Source: Anaerovibrio lipolyticus LB2005 | GTDB taxonomy: Bacteria; Bacillota; Negativicutes; Selenomonadales; Selenomonadaceae | Length of the DNA: 64,000 bases | Assembly (NCBI RefSeq): GCF_000621545.1 | Contig: NZ_JHYA01000005.1 | Span: forward strand, 1 to 64,000 | Reading direction: 5' to 3' | Shown here: positions 52,486 through 61,128 of the stretch, piece after piece | Numbering within the stretch: position 1 is the stretch's first letter | Layout: every line of letters starts with the position of its first letter | Notes under the pieces: generated by a model | What the model was told of the DNA's origin: nothing | The model's database searches: none | What the model saw: only the letters and a program-made list of their open reading frames with translations | Translations under genes and position numbers: made by a program

Positions 52486-52757
52486 TGAAGTGTAAAGCAT
52501 GTTCATATTGAAAAGGCATTGAGCGAGAGAAGTAATCAGCAGAGCTTTTCAGAGAGCTGTGGGATGGTGCAACACAGCAGGTGAAACTGACGAAATACAC
52601 TCGTGAGCTGCAGGCTGAACTAATAGTAGGCCTTGTCGGAAGCCCCCGTTATCGTAGGCTAGGGTATGTTAGTACCCGAAGAGAGTGGCTTGCCAAGGCA
52701 AGCAGGGTGGTACCGCGAGTGATGACTCGTCCCTGTTACAGGGGCGAGTTTTTTTAT
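52486..52757 (+). ncRNA. T-box leader (probably Tyr) of aroF-tyrA
   Basis: Stem I contains AGTA (52531-52534), AGAGAG with the CTGTG/CACAG arm, and the GATGGTGCAA loop. The S-turn GAA (52592-52594) is followed by A and TAC (52596-52598), then A, which has the same register as known glycine T-boxes and gives a Tyr specifier. The T-box AGGGTGGTACCGCG (52704-52717) is a perfect consensus. The terminator is ACTCG-T-CCC with GGGGCGAGT (52725-52749) and seven T residues. Uncharged tRNA-Tyr should switch on DAHP synthase and prephenate dehydrogenase. Confidence 0.9.
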
Positions 52758-52825
52758 TTTCTGCCTGTACATTTTCTTCAAACTAACGAATTTTGCAGTA
52801 TTGTTTATTTGAGGAGGAAAAAATT

Positions 52826-53839
52826 ATGATTATTGTAATGGCACCAGGTTCAACAGCAGAGGATTTAGAGAGAGTAAAAACTAAAATAAAGTCTGAGGGA
52901 CTTGATTATCATTTGTCCACTGGTACTTCCCGTACTATTGTTGGCGTTATTGGTGATAAGAAGGCTATCAGCGAGCTGGAGATGCATTGTGCTCTGCCGG
53001 GGGTAGAAAAAACTGTTCGTATAACTGAGAAATATAAATTGGTTAGCCGCGAATTCAAGCAGGAAAATTCTGTTATTGATGTTGGTGGTGTAAAAATTGG
53101 TGGACCGGAGCCTGTGGTAATGGCAGGGCCATGTGCCGTGGAAAGCATGGATCAGCTTATGGAAGCAGCTGAGGCTGTTGCTGCCGGTGGTGCCCAGTTC
53201 CTTCGTGGTGGTGCTTACAAGCCTCGCACTTCCCCTTATGATTTCCAGGGAATGGCTGAGGATGGTCTGCAGATGCTTCGTAAGGCCGCAGATAAATTCA
53301 ACTTGAAGGTTGTAACTGAGGTGCTGGACCAGCGCACCGTGGAGGAAGTGGCAGAGTACACAGATGTGCTTCAGATTGGTGCTCGTAATATGCAAAATTT
53401 CCAGCTTCTGAAGGAGGTTGGCCGTGCTGGCAGACCTGTTCTTCTTAAAAGAGGTCTATGTGCTACCATCAAGGAATGGCTTAATGCTGCTGAATATGTT
53501 ATGAGCTCAGGCTGTGATGATGTTATTTTCTGCGAGCGTGGTATCCGTACCTATGAAACCTATACCAGAAACACTTTGGATCTTAGTGCAGTGGTTGCTG
53601 TTAAGGAATTGTCCCATTTGCCTATTATTGTGGATCCAAGCCATGGTACTGGCCGTCGCAGCATGGTAAGTCCAATGGCAAAGGCAGCTATAGCTGCCGG
53701 GGCTGATGGCCTTATTATAGAGGTACATCCACATCCGGAGGTGGCTCTTTGCGATGGAGATCAGTCCTTGACTCCGGAGGAATTTAAAAAGGTAATGGCT
53801 GAAATTAAGCGTATGTCCGCCATTTTAAGGGAGGAATAG
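52826..53839 (+). CDS. aroF: 3-deoxy-7-phosphoheptulonate synthase (type I-beta DAHP synthase)
   Basis: A 337-residue enzyme for the first step of the shikimate pathway. The N-terminal ferredoxin-like regulatory domain (about residues 1-70, IIVMAPGSTAEDLERV) resembles that of the Thermotoga enzyme, which mediates feedback by aromatic amino acids. The barrel shows VMAGPCAVES, FLRGGAYKPRTSPYDFQG, LQIGARNMQNF, LLKRGLCATIKEWL and IVDPSHGTGRR. AGGAGG lies before the ATG at 52826. It is controlled by the T-box leader upstream. tyrA follows after 3 bases. Confidence 0.96.
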   Translation: MIIVMAPGSTAEDLERVKTKIKSEGLDYHLSTGTSRTIVGVIGDKKAISELEMHCALPGVEKTVRITEKYKLVSREFKQENSVIDVGGVKIGGPEPVVMAGPCAVESMDQLMEAAEAVAAGGAQFLRGGAYKPRTSPYDFQGMAEDGLQMLRKAADKFNLKVVTEVLDQRTVEEVAEYTDVLQIGARNMQNFQLLKEVGRAGRPVLLKRGLCATIKEWLNAAEYVMSSGCDDVIFCERGIRTYETYTRNTLDLSAVVAVKELSHLPIIVDPSHGTGRRSMVSPMAKAAIAAGADGLIIEVHPHPEVALCDGDQSLTPEEFKKVMAEIKRMSAILREE

Positions 53840-53842
53840 TCA

Positions 53843-54733
53843 ATGGCCAGATTAAATCTTGCCATAATCGGTGTGGGGCTTATAGGAGGTTCATTAGGCC
53901 TTTGTTTGAAAGATAAGCTGGGAGATGATATTTACATAACCGGTCAGTGCCGTACCCTGAAATCCATGGATTTGGCCATGGAAATGGGGGCAGTTGATTT
54001 TGCTTCTTCTGATATTGAAGAAGTGGTTAAGGATGCAGATGTTATCTTCCTTAGTACCCCTGTATTGCAGATGGTGCCTATGGTGGAGAAAATGCTTCCA
54101 TATTTAAAGTCAGGTGCTATCATAACTGATGCCGGAAGTACAAAGCAGTTTATTTGGAAAAATCTGCAGAAGATTTTGCCACCGGATATTTATTACGTTG
54201 CAGGGCATCCAATGACTGGCCGTGAGATGAGTGGCGTTACGGCAGCCAAGAAGGACCTCTTTGAAAATAAGTGCTATGTAATAGTAGAAAATACCGGAGC
54301 GCCTAAGGAAGCTACGGATAAGATTTGTGAGCTGGTAAGGCTCACCGGGGCGGATTTGGAAACTCTGGATATAGCTCAGCACGACCGTTGTGCTTCAGTA
54401 ATAAGTCATATTCCTCATGTGGCGGCGGCAGGCCTGGTAACGCTTTTGAATCGCAGTCATGGTGATATGGAAGCCTGCCTTAAGCTGGCGGGAGGCGGAT
54501 TTAAGGATACCACCCGTATAGCTTCCTCTAACGCAGATATGTGGGCAGACATTTGCATGACTAATCAGGAGGCTATAACCAATCATTTGAAGCTGTTGCA
54601 GGGGATTTTGGCAGAGGTTATTGTGGCCATAGAAAGCGGGGACCGTCAGGCGGTTCACGACTATTTTGCGGAATCAAAAAAGCGGCGTGACAGTATTTTG
54701 GAACAGACCAAGAATATGTATGAATTGATTTAA
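53843..54733 (+). CDS. tyrA: Prephenate dehydrogenase
   Basis: A 296-residue NAD(P)-dependent enzyme leading to 4-hydroxyphenylpyruvate and tyrosine. LAIIGVGLIGGSLGLCL is the dinucleotide fold. FLSTPVLQM, ITDAGSTKQFIW, VAGHPMTGREMSGV and HIPHVAAAGLV are conserved dehydrogenase motifs. There is no C-terminal ACT domain, so tyrosine control probably acts through the T-box. The pairing with aroF supports the Tyr reading of that T-box. Confidence 0.94.
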   Translation: MARLNLAIIGVGLIGGSLGLCLKDKLGDDIYITGQCRTLKSMDLAMEMGAVDFASSDIEEVVKDADVIFLSTPVLQMVPMVEKMLPYLKSGAIITDAGSTKQFIWKNLQKILPPDIYYVAGHPMTGREMSGVTAAKKDLFENKCYVIVENTGAPKEATDKICELVRLTGADLETLDIAQHDRCASVISHIPHVAAAGLVTLLNRSHGDMEACLKLAGGGFKDTTRIASSNADMWADICMTNQEAITNHLKLLQGILAEVIVAIESGDRQAVHDYFAESKKRRDSILEQTKNMYELI

Positions 54734-54754
54734 ACAGAGTTATTTTTTTCTGGG

Positions 54755-54785
54755 AAAAGTCCTCTTTAAAAGGGGACTTTTTTTA
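54755..54785 (+). terminator. Terminator of the aroF-tyrA operon
   Basis: AAAAGTCC (54755-54762) pairs with GGACTTTT at the right side, with further internal pairing, and continues into a T-run. Confidence 0.8.
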
Positions 54786-54885
54786 TTAATAATAATATTT
54801 TATTAAAAATATAGAAGGAAAAAAGACTGTTGATAGAGAATATTTACTTGCAAAACCTTTTTATCAAGTAGGGGAGGAAGTTATC

Positions 54886-56604
54886 ATGCAATTAATGGAT
54901 AATTTGAAGGTGGCCTATAAATTACTTATTTTGGCCGTAATTGCTGCCTTGGGCTTGGCAGTTATAAGCTTTTTCGGGTTAGGAGCCTTACAAAAATCAC
55001 AGGATGATATGACTCATTTGTACGATGTTAATGTTATGGGATTGGTTCATTTGGGTGATGCCCGACAGGGAATGAGATCAGCTCAGACCATGACTGTAAT
55101 CATGACTACAGTACAAAATGATCCGGCCCGTATGCAGGACCTTAAGCAAAAATTTGATAATGCAGTAAAGGAAACTAATGAGAGTCTTGAAGCATTTAAC
55201 AAAGCAAATAGTGGAGTAGCAGAAACGGCTGAACAGTATGCAAAGACTGTTAAGGATTGGAATGAATTAAAACAGGGGCTGACAAACTCTGTAAATCTTT
55301 CCCAAAGTGGTCAGCAGGCCGCTGGTCTGGAAGCATATAATGCCGGTGCAAAGTCAGCAACTACGGTGGCCAGCGATTTGGTAAAGCTGGCCGATGATGC
55401 AGCCAAGGCTGCTGACGCCATTGATAAGCAAAATGATGAAGAAAGTGCAGCAGCCAGACGTAATATGATTGTTCTGAGTGTACTTACTTTGGTGATTTTG
55501 GTGGGTGCTGCCATGTGGATTACTAAGGCTATCACTTCTCCACTCAATAAGATGATGGGGATTTGCCGTAAGCTGCGTGATGGTGATTTCCGTACTGATA
55601 ACAATGGTGTAGCTCGTGGTGATGAGTTTGGTGATATGGAAAGAGCTATTGACGATGTTTGTGTTACTCTCAATAAGCTGATGCGCCAGATTAGCCGTTC
55701 CTCCGAGCAGCTTGCTGCCAGCTCCGAGGAGTTGACAGCTTCCGCCGGTCAGTCCGCCCAGGCCTCCGATCAGGTGGCTCAGAACGTAACCACATCTGCC
55801 AGTGCAGTTATTGAACAGCAGCAATTGTTGCAGGATATGAGGGCTTCTGTAGATAAATCCAATGAGGCAGTTGAGAATCTTGGTAATGTTGCCGGGGCAG
55901 TTACCAACGAAGCCAAGTCTGCCAACGATCAGGCAGCGGATGGTACTAAGGCCATTGAATTTGCTGTTCAGCAGATTCTGTCTGCTGAGGCTATTGTTAA
56001 AGAGTCGGCTGATACTGTTAATAAGCTGGGGCAGAGCTCCCAGGAAATTGGTCAGATTGTGGAGACGATTTCCGGTATTGCGGGACAAACCAATTTGCTG
56101 GCTCTGAATGCTGCTATTGAGGCAGCCCGTGCAGGTGAGCAGGGCCGTGGATTTGCCGTTGTAGCAGAAGAGGTAAGAAAGCTGGCTGAGGAGTCACAGA
56201 ATGCTGCTCAGCAGATTACCTCCCTTATTAAGGGGATACAGGATAATACAAGTGATGCAGTTGCATCCATGGAAAAGGGTAGCAAAGCTGTTCGCGAAGG
56301 AAGTGCTTCCGTTGAAAAGCTGCGTGAGACCTTCCAGGCTATCAATGCAGCCTCCAATGGTGTAGTAGAGCGTGCTCAGAACATGATTGAGGAGCTCCAT
56401 GCCGTATCTGAGGATACCCAAAATATCAATGAAAAATCTGTGCGTATTGCCGGCAAGGGCGATGAAGTATCTCAGGAAATGGAAAGCGTTTCTGCTGCTT
56501 CCGAGGAGCAGAGTGCTTCTGCAACAGAGATAGCTGATGCCAGCCAGTCCTTGGCTAATTTGGCTCAGGAATTGCAGACTTCATTGCAGAAGTTCAGATT
56601 CTAA
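54886..56604 (+). CDS. Methyl-accepting chemotaxis protein
   Basis: A 572-residue transmembrane receptor. TM1 is about residues 12-34 ([20 protein letters not shown]). A four-helix-bundle ligand domain follows (about 35-185), then TM2 (about 195-214, [18 protein letters not shown]) and a HAMP domain ([20 protein letters not shown]). The long signalling domain contains the CheA/CheW-contact tip [20 protein letters not shown]. It signals to a CheA-CheW array not encoded here. The ligand is unknown. GGGGAGGAAG lies before the ATG. Confidence 0.93.
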   Translation: MQLMDNLKVAYKLLILAVIAALGLAVISFFGLGALQKSQDDMTHLYDVNVMGLVHLGDARQGMRSAQTMTVIMTTVQNDPARMQDLKQKFDNAVKETNESLEAFNKANSGVAETAEQYAKTVKDWNELKQGLTNSVNLSQSGQQAAGLEAYNAGAKSATTVASDLVKLADDAAKAADAIDKQNDEESAAARRNMIVLSVLTLVILVGAAMWITKAITSPLNKMMGICRKLRDGDFRTDNNGVARGDEFGDMERAIDDVCVTLNKLMRQISRSSEQLAASSEELTASAGQSAQASDQVAQNVTTSASAVIEQQQLLQDMRASVDKSNEAVENLGNVAGAVTNEAKSANDQAADGTKAIEFAVQQILSAEAIVKESADTVNKLGQSSQEIGQIVETISGIAGQTNLLALNAAIEAARAGEQGRGFAVVAEEVRKLAEESQNAAQQITSLIKGIQDNTSDAVASMEKGSKAVREGSASVEKLRETFQAINAASNGVVERAQNMIEELHAVSEDTQNINEKSVRIAGKGDEVSQEMESVSAASEEQSASATEIADASQSLANLAQELQTSLQKFRF

Positions 56605-56624
56605 AGTAATCTAATAAAAACAAC

Positions 56625-56671
56625 AAAAAAGGTATGTGTGAGATGTTTCCATTTCGGCACATACCTTTTTT
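56625..56671. terminator. Bidirectional terminator
   Basis: AAAAAGGTATGTG pairs with CACATACCTTTTT. It lies between the convergent chemoreceptor gene and the gene ending at 56691. Confidence 0.85.
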
Positions 56672-56690
56672 AGTGCGGTGATTGATTAAG

Positions 56691-58019
56691 TTAATCCTCA
56701 GATTCAGGCTGGGGCTGTTCCTCTTTTTGAGTACAGATAATCTTATCAACTCTGTACTTATCCAGACGGCTTATTTCAAAGGTGAAGTCATCCCATTCAA
56801 CCGTTTCTCCCTTTTTAGGAATATAACCAAAGAGGGAAGTGACGAAGCCACCCATGGTCTGGTAATAGTCCTGTTCTTCCTCAGGCAGTTCATCAATATC
56901 GAACTTTTCCTTAAAGTCATCAATGGAGCACATTCCGTCAATGTACCATTCATTGTCGTCCTTTGGCACAATCTGTAGTTGCTCCTGTTCGTTTACATTA
57001 TTTGTATCCCCAATAAGCTCCAAAAGAATATCCTGTAGGGTAATAAATCCAATTACGCCGCCGTATTCGTCAAGCACCACCGCCTCATGGATACCTGATT
57101 CCTTAAACTGCTCCAGTACACGGAAGGTTTCCATGGAGCGGGGAATGAACATTGGTTTACGTATAAATGGCTCAAGCTCCAATGATTCATTATTTAATGC
57201 AGCGTTCAGAATATCCTTGGTATATATTACCCCGCAGAATTCGTCAAGGCTATCACGGCCTACAGGGATAATATACTCTGACGAGCTCTTTATCATATCA
57301 AGATTGTGTTCCAAGGAATCGTTTATATCCAGCCACATCATCTGGGTTCGAGGAGTCATTAGGGAATAAGCTGTTTGGTCACTCATGTGGAATACCCGGT
57401 CTACTAAATCCTGCTCGGTTTTTTCAAAGGTTCCATCCTCTGTACCCTGCTCGATAAGGTCCTTTACTTCGTCCTCAGTGACCACATCCTCATATTTCAG
57501 ATTAATACCGAAGAAGCTGAGGAAGAAGCTGGCAGAGGCTTCAAGAATGGCTGTAATCGGTCTGGTGACCTTTACTAGAGTGCGCAATGTGCCTTGGCAG
57601 TTAATGAGCGTCTGCTCAGGATGACGCATAGCAATGGAGTTTGGCAAAAATTCGGAAAGAAGAAGGGTGAAATAGGTAACCACTACAATGCTAGCCACCA
57701 AGGCAACTGTATCATGATATGGCACGAAGCTAATATATTCTCCTACCACAGGTGAAAGCAGAACACTGGTGGCAACACCCATCAATATGCTGACCAAAGT
57801 TATGCCAATCTGAACCACAACGAATGCCAGCTCCGGTGCCTCGAAAAGCTCCAGGGCAGCTTTGGCATCCGGGACATTGTCATCAACCATTTTTTCCAAT
57901 CGGCTTTTATGACTTTCTGTAAGAGCTGTCTCAGCCATGGCAAAAAAAACATTAATCAGCATTAAAACAAATATTATGGCAAATATGAGTGTGGGGTGAT
58001 AGGTATCCAAAAAAAGCAC
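56691..58019 (-). CDS. CNNM/CorC-type membrane protein (HlyC/CorC, 'hemolysin family')
   Basis: A 442-residue membrane protein. The N-terminal CNNM (DUF21) domain with three to four helices runs to about residue 190 (FVLMLINVFFAMAETAL, LAFVVVQIGITLVSILMGVA). Two CBS domains follow (about 205-330: MTPRTQMMWLDI, FKESGIHEAVVLDEYGGVIG). The C-terminal CorC_HlyC domain is about 345-425 (WYIDGMCSIDDF, GGFVTSLFGYIPKKGE). Relatives transport Mg2+ or Na+; the 'hemolysin' name is historical. Confidence 0.9.
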   Translation of the reverse strand: MLFLDTYHPTLIFAIIFVLMLINVFFAMAETALTESHKSRLEKMVDDNVPDAKAALELFEAPELAFVVVQIGITLVSILMGVATSVLLSPVVGEYISFVPYHDTVALVASIVVVTYFTLLLSEFLPNSIAMRHPEQTLINCQGTLRTLVKVTRPITAILEASASFFLSFFGINLKYEDVVTEDEVKDLIEQGTEDGTFEKTEQDLVDRVFHMSDQTAYSLMTPRTQMMWLDINDSLEHNLDMIKSSSEYIIPVGRDSLDEFCGVIYTKDILNAALNNESLELEPFIRKPMFIPRSMETFRVLEQFKESGIHEAVVLDEYGGVIGFITLQDILLELIGDTNNVNEQEQLQIVPKDDNEWYIDGMCSIDDFKEKFDIDELPEEEQDYYQTMGGFVTSLFGYIPKKGETVEWDDFTFEISRLDKYRVDKIICTQKEEQPQPESED

Positions 58020-58092
58020 ATCCTTTATGTATTGAGATTTAATAGTTTAAATTATATTTTATCATTATTTTGGTAGTATATCTATATTTTCC

Positions 58093-58161
58093 TTGACATA
58101 GAAATAAAGTGATTATATTATAATTTATGTTATGTAACATATGTTGCATAACATAAATTAT
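58093..58161 (+). promoter_or_regulatory. TetR-gene promoter overlapped by a 42-bp near-perfect palindrome
   Basis: TTGACA (58093-58098) and TATTAT (58116-58121) form a promoter with a 17-base spacer. A palindrome spans 58120-58161: 20 of 21 base pairs are symmetrical, the single mismatch being T58135 against G58146. Its arms read ATAATTTATGTTATG and CATAACATAAATTAT. It covers the -10 box and the transcription start, as expected for an autorepressor site. Confidence 0.75.
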
Positions 58162-58178
58162 AGTAAGGAGAATATGCC

Positions 58179-58802
58179 ATGCCACCACGAGTTAAATTCC
58201 AAAAAGAAGATATTGTCAGTGCAGCAGTAAATATCGCTAGGAAAAAAGGGATTGAGGCTGTTACTGCCCGTGAGGTAGCGGCAGAGCTTGGGGTATCCAC
58301 AAGACCTATTTTTACATGGTTTGAAACTATTGAACAGCTTAAGGGAGAAGTATATAAACAGGCTCAGGAGTATTATCGTAGTTATATTCGGGATGGGCTT
58401 AAAGAGAAGATACCCTTTTTGGGGGTTGGCCATCAATACATCCATTTTGCCAAGGAGGAGCCGGAGCTGTATAAACTATTATTTTTAACCAAATCCAGTG
58501 ATTCCTTAGGAGGTGCTATGGAGGCATTGGAGCTGTCACAAAATTTGGTACGGGAATCTATAATGAATATATATAATATGAATGCATATACAGCGGATTG
58601 CTATTTCCGTAATTTGTGGCTGGTAGCCTTCAGTATGGCTACCCTTATTGTAACTGATGATTGTCCTTATACAGATAAAGAGATAAGTAGTATTTTTACG
58701 GAGATGAGTCTTGCGGTGTGTAAGGCATATAAGGAAATCCCGGGCTTGGCAAAGGGAAACTATGATAGGGATGCAATATTCAAGGAATTGGTAAGGAAAT
58801 AA
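58179..58802 (+). CDS. TetR/AcrR family transcriptional regulator
   Basis: A 207-residue repressor-type protein. The N-terminal helix-turn-helix (about residues 8-52) reads KEDIVSAAVNIARKKGIEAV, REVAAELGVSTRPIFTWF. The C-terminal ligand domain is helical, and FAKEEPELYKLLFLT recalls the TetR_C_33 type. The start at 58179 has AAGGAG 8 bases upstream. The large palindrome over its own promoter argues for autoregulation. No efflux pump or other typical target is adjacent. Confidence 0.88.
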   Translation: MPPRVKFQKEDIVSAAVNIARKKGIEAVTAREVAAELGVSTRPIFTWFETIEQLKGEVYKQAQEYYRSYIRDGLKEKIPFLGVGHQYIHFAKEEPELYKLLFLTKSSDSLGGAMEALELSQNLVRESIMNIYNMNAYTADCYFRNLWLVAFSMATLIVTDDCPYTDKEISSIFTEMSLAVCKAYKEIPGLAKGNYDRDAIFKELVRK

Positions 58803-58879
58803 TATATAGTTAGTATTGGATTCAAGTCAATTTAAATATGATTTCTAGGGCGAATTGCAGATTGAAAGGATGGGGGATT

Positions 58880-59572
58880 ATGAAAATTATAGGATTGCTC
58901 GGGGGAATGAGTTGGGAAAGTACAGTTACCTATTATGAGATATTGAATAGAACTGTTGCTGAAAAGCTGGGAGGCTATCACAGCGCTAAAATTATGATGT
59001 ATAATGTGGACTTTGCCCCTCTGGAAAATAACATGGCCACTGGTAACTGGGCCGGCAATGCTGAGATTTTATCAAAGGCTGCTAAGCGCTTGGAGGATGC
59101 TGGAGCGGAGTTTATCGTTATTGCCACTAATACAATGCACAAGCTGGTGCCGGATATAGAGAAGAAAATTAATATACCTATTTTACATATTGCCGATACC
59201 ACGGCTAAGAAGATAAAAGAGGACGGTTTGACCAAGGTTGGTTTCTTGGGAACCAAGTTTTCCATGACTCAGGATTTTTTACATGAGCGATTCAGAAAGG
59301 CTGGTCTTGAGGTAATCATACCTGATGAAGCAGATATTGAGCTGGTAAATAATGTTATATTTGATGAGCTGTGCTTGGGAAAGGTTTTGGAATCATCCCG
59401 CAAAGAGTATCAACGCATTATATCTTCCATGAAGGCGCAAGGAGCAGAGGGCGTTATCCTTGGCTGTACGGAAATTGGTATGCTGATATCCGCTGAGGAT
59501 AGTGTACTTCCAGTATATGATACTACCCTGATTCATGCCCGTGAGGCAGCTTTAAAGGCTTTGGATGATTAA
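58880..59572 (+). CDS. Aspartate/glutamate racemase family protein
   Basis: A 230-residue cofactor-independent racemase of the YgeA/RacX type. IGLLGGMSWESTVTYYEILN is the family start. FIVIATNTMHKLVPDI supplies the first active-site position, with Thr where Cys is common. GVILGCTEIGMLI supplies the second catalytic Cys, and VYDTTLIHAREA ends the chain. With N-T-M in place of the usual N-T-x-H/C pattern, substrate and activity are uncertain. I chose the ATG at 58880 with AAAGGATGGGGG upstream. Confidence 0.85.
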   Translation: MKIIGLLGGMSWESTVTYYEILNRTVAEKLGGYHSAKIMMYNVDFAPLENNMATGNWAGNAEILSKAAKRLEDAGAEFIVIATNTMHKLVPDIEKKINIPILHIADTTAKKIKEDGLTKVGFLGTKFSMTQDFLHERFRKAGLEVIIPDEADIELVNNVIFDELCLGKVLESSRKEYQRIISSMKAQGAEGVILGCTEIGMLISAEDSVLPVYDTTLIHAREAALKALDD

Positions 59573-59635
59573 ATGTAAGGGAACGTTAATTATTTTTGAA
59601 AAAGTGTTTGTTCATAATTTAGAGGGGAAAATTGG

Positions 59636-60229
59636 ATGACTGTAATATTGTATGTTCATGGAAAGGGCGGCAGTGCAGCGGAGGCCGATCATTATAAGGC
59701 ACTGTTCCCGGATGCTGAGGTTGTTGGCCTGGATTATAAGACCAGCTCACCTTGGGAAACGGGAAAAGAGATAAGGGCCTTCGTGGAGAAGCTGAAAACG
59801 CAGTATGACAATGTAATACTGGTGGCCAATAGTATTGGTGCCTTTTTCAGCATGAATGGAAATCTGGATGGACTTGTTCAGAAGGCCTATTTCATTTCGC
59901 CTATTGTGAATATGGAACGGCTCATTGAGGATATGATGATGTGGGCCAATGTAACGGAGGCTGAGCTGGAGGCCAAGGGGGTCATATCCACGGAGTTTGG
60001 GGAGGATTTGTCCTGGGAGTATTTGGACTATGTGCGGAATCATCCCATTAACTGGAATGTGCCGACCAGGATACTGTATGGCAGTGAGGATAAGCTGACT
60101 TCCCTGGCAACTATGGAGAAATTTGCAGAGATGCATAGCGCCCAACTGACTGTTATGGAGAAGGGTGAGCATTGGTTCCACACCGAGGAGCAAATGGAGT
60201 TTTTGGATAATTGGATTATGACAAATTAG
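59636..60229 (+). CDS. Alpha/beta hydrolase
   Basis: A 197-residue soluble hydrolase. ILYVHGKGGSAAEADHY is the oxyanion region. VILVANSIGAFFSM carries the nucleophile Ser in an A-N-S-I-G elbow instead of G-x-S-x-G. ILYGSEDKLTSLATME provides the Asp and EHWFHTEEQMEFLDNW the His. The substrate is unknown. The following acetyltransferase gene starts 21 bases downstream, so the two may be cotranscribed. Confidence 0.85.
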   Translation: MTVILYVHGKGGSAAEADHYKALFPDAEVVGLDYKTSSPWETGKEIRAFVEKLKTQYDNVILVANSIGAFFSMNGNLDGLVQKAYFISPIVNMERLIEDMMMWANVTEAELEAKGVISTEFGEDLSWEYLDYVRNHPINWNVPTRILYGSEDKLTSLATMEKFAEMHSAQLTVMEKGEHWFHTEEQMEFLDNWIMTN

Positions 60230-60250
60230 TATTAGAAAGAAGCGAGAAAA

Positions 60251-60889
60251 TTGAATAATAAAGATATAATAATTCGTCGGGAAACAGAGAAGGACTATCG
60301 TGCTGTAGAAAATATGGTACGGGAAGCATTTTGGAATGTGTACCGTCCCGGATGCGTGGAGCACTATGTACTGCATAAGCTGAGACATGATAGAGATTTT
60401 GTGCCGGAGCTGGACTTTGTTATGGAAAAGGGAGGCGAAATTATTGGCCAGAATATATTTATGCGGGCTAGTATTAAGGCTGATAACGGGGAAATGATAC
60501 CAGTTATGGCTATGGGGCCGATATCCATTGCACCAAAGTATAAGAGGCAGGGATATGGCAAGCTGTTGCTGGATTATTGCCTTGAGCAGGCGTCAAAGCT
60601 GGGCTGTGGAGCCATGTGTTTTGAAGGTAATATTGATTTTTACGGTAAGAGTGGCTTTACTTATGCCAGCGAATTCGGCATCCGCTATCATGGACTTCCG
60701 GAAGGGGTTGACGCGTCCTTCTTTCTTTGTAAAGAGCTAAAGCCAGGGTATTTGGCTGGTATTACTGGTGAATATGCACCACCGGCAGGCTATATGGTGG
60801 CTGAGGAAAATCCGGCAGAGTTTGAGGCCTTCGAGGCTCAATTTCCACCAAAGGAAAAGAAGGTCCTGCCAGGACAGATTTTCGGGTAA
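60251..60889 (+). CDS. GNAT family N-acetyltransferase
   Basis: A 212-residue acetyltransferase. IIIRRETEKDYRAVENMVREAFW is the usual start (split: IIIRRETEKDYRAVE, NMVREAFW), with MAMGPISIAPKYKRQGYGKLLL as acetyl-CoA motif A (MGPISIAPKYKRQGYGKLLL) and FEGNIDFYGKSGFTYAS as the C-terminal motif. The last third (from about residue 150) is longer than a minimal GNAT and contains CKELKPGYLAG. The start is a TTG at 60251 with GAAAGAAGCGAG upstream. A terminator follows directly. Confidence 0.85.
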   Translation: MNNKDIIIRRETEKDYRAVENMVREAFWNVYRPGCVEHYVLHKLRHDRDFVPELDFVMEKGGEIIGQNIFMRASIKADNGEMIPVMAMGPISIAPKYKRQGYGKLLLDYCLEQASKLGCGAMCFEGNIDFYGKSGFTYASEFGIRYHGLPEGVDASFFLCKELKPGYLAGITGEYAPPAGYMVAEENPAEFEAFEAQFPPKEKKVLPGQIFG

Positions 60890-60895
60890 TGGTAA

Positions 60896-60932
60896 AGCGG
60901 CAGGTGTCAGAAATGGCACCTGCCGCTATTTT
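60896..60932 (+). terminator. Terminator after the acetyltransferase gene
   Basis: AGCGGCAGGTGTC (60896-60908) pairs with GGCACCTGCCGCT (60915-60927), with one G-T pair, followed by ATTTTG. Confidence 0.8.
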
Positions 60933-60970
60933 GATGTTATGTAGTGTTATTTAGTTATCAAAGTAATTAG

Positions 60971-61063
60971 TTTAATTATGTCATTTCTATATTTAATTTA
61001 GTCATACATTACAAAAATGACTAAATTAAAACTATTGACTACCAAATTGAAATGGATTATGAT
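60971..61063 (+). promoter_or_regulatory. Promoter of the fic gene with TTTAATT-type operator repeats
   Basis: TTGACT (61035-61040), a 17-base spacer, TATGAT (61058-61063). Immediately upstream is a perfect 14-bp inverted repeat: TTTAATTTAGTCAT (60992-61005) and its complement (61017-61030), 11 bases apart. A third half-site, TTTAATTATGTCAT, lies at 60971-60984. This looks like a repressor or activator site. Confidence 0.65.
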
Positions 61064-61128
61064 TAATGTGAATTAACTTTATCATGGTTATAGTAGGTGA
61101 TAAAGCTTGATCGGCGTGAGGTAGTTAA

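Noticed and set aside
58120-58161. Phage or integrase attachment site at the large palindrome
   Set aside because: No integrase or tRNA gene is nearby, and the position over a TetR-gene promoter is explained by an operator.
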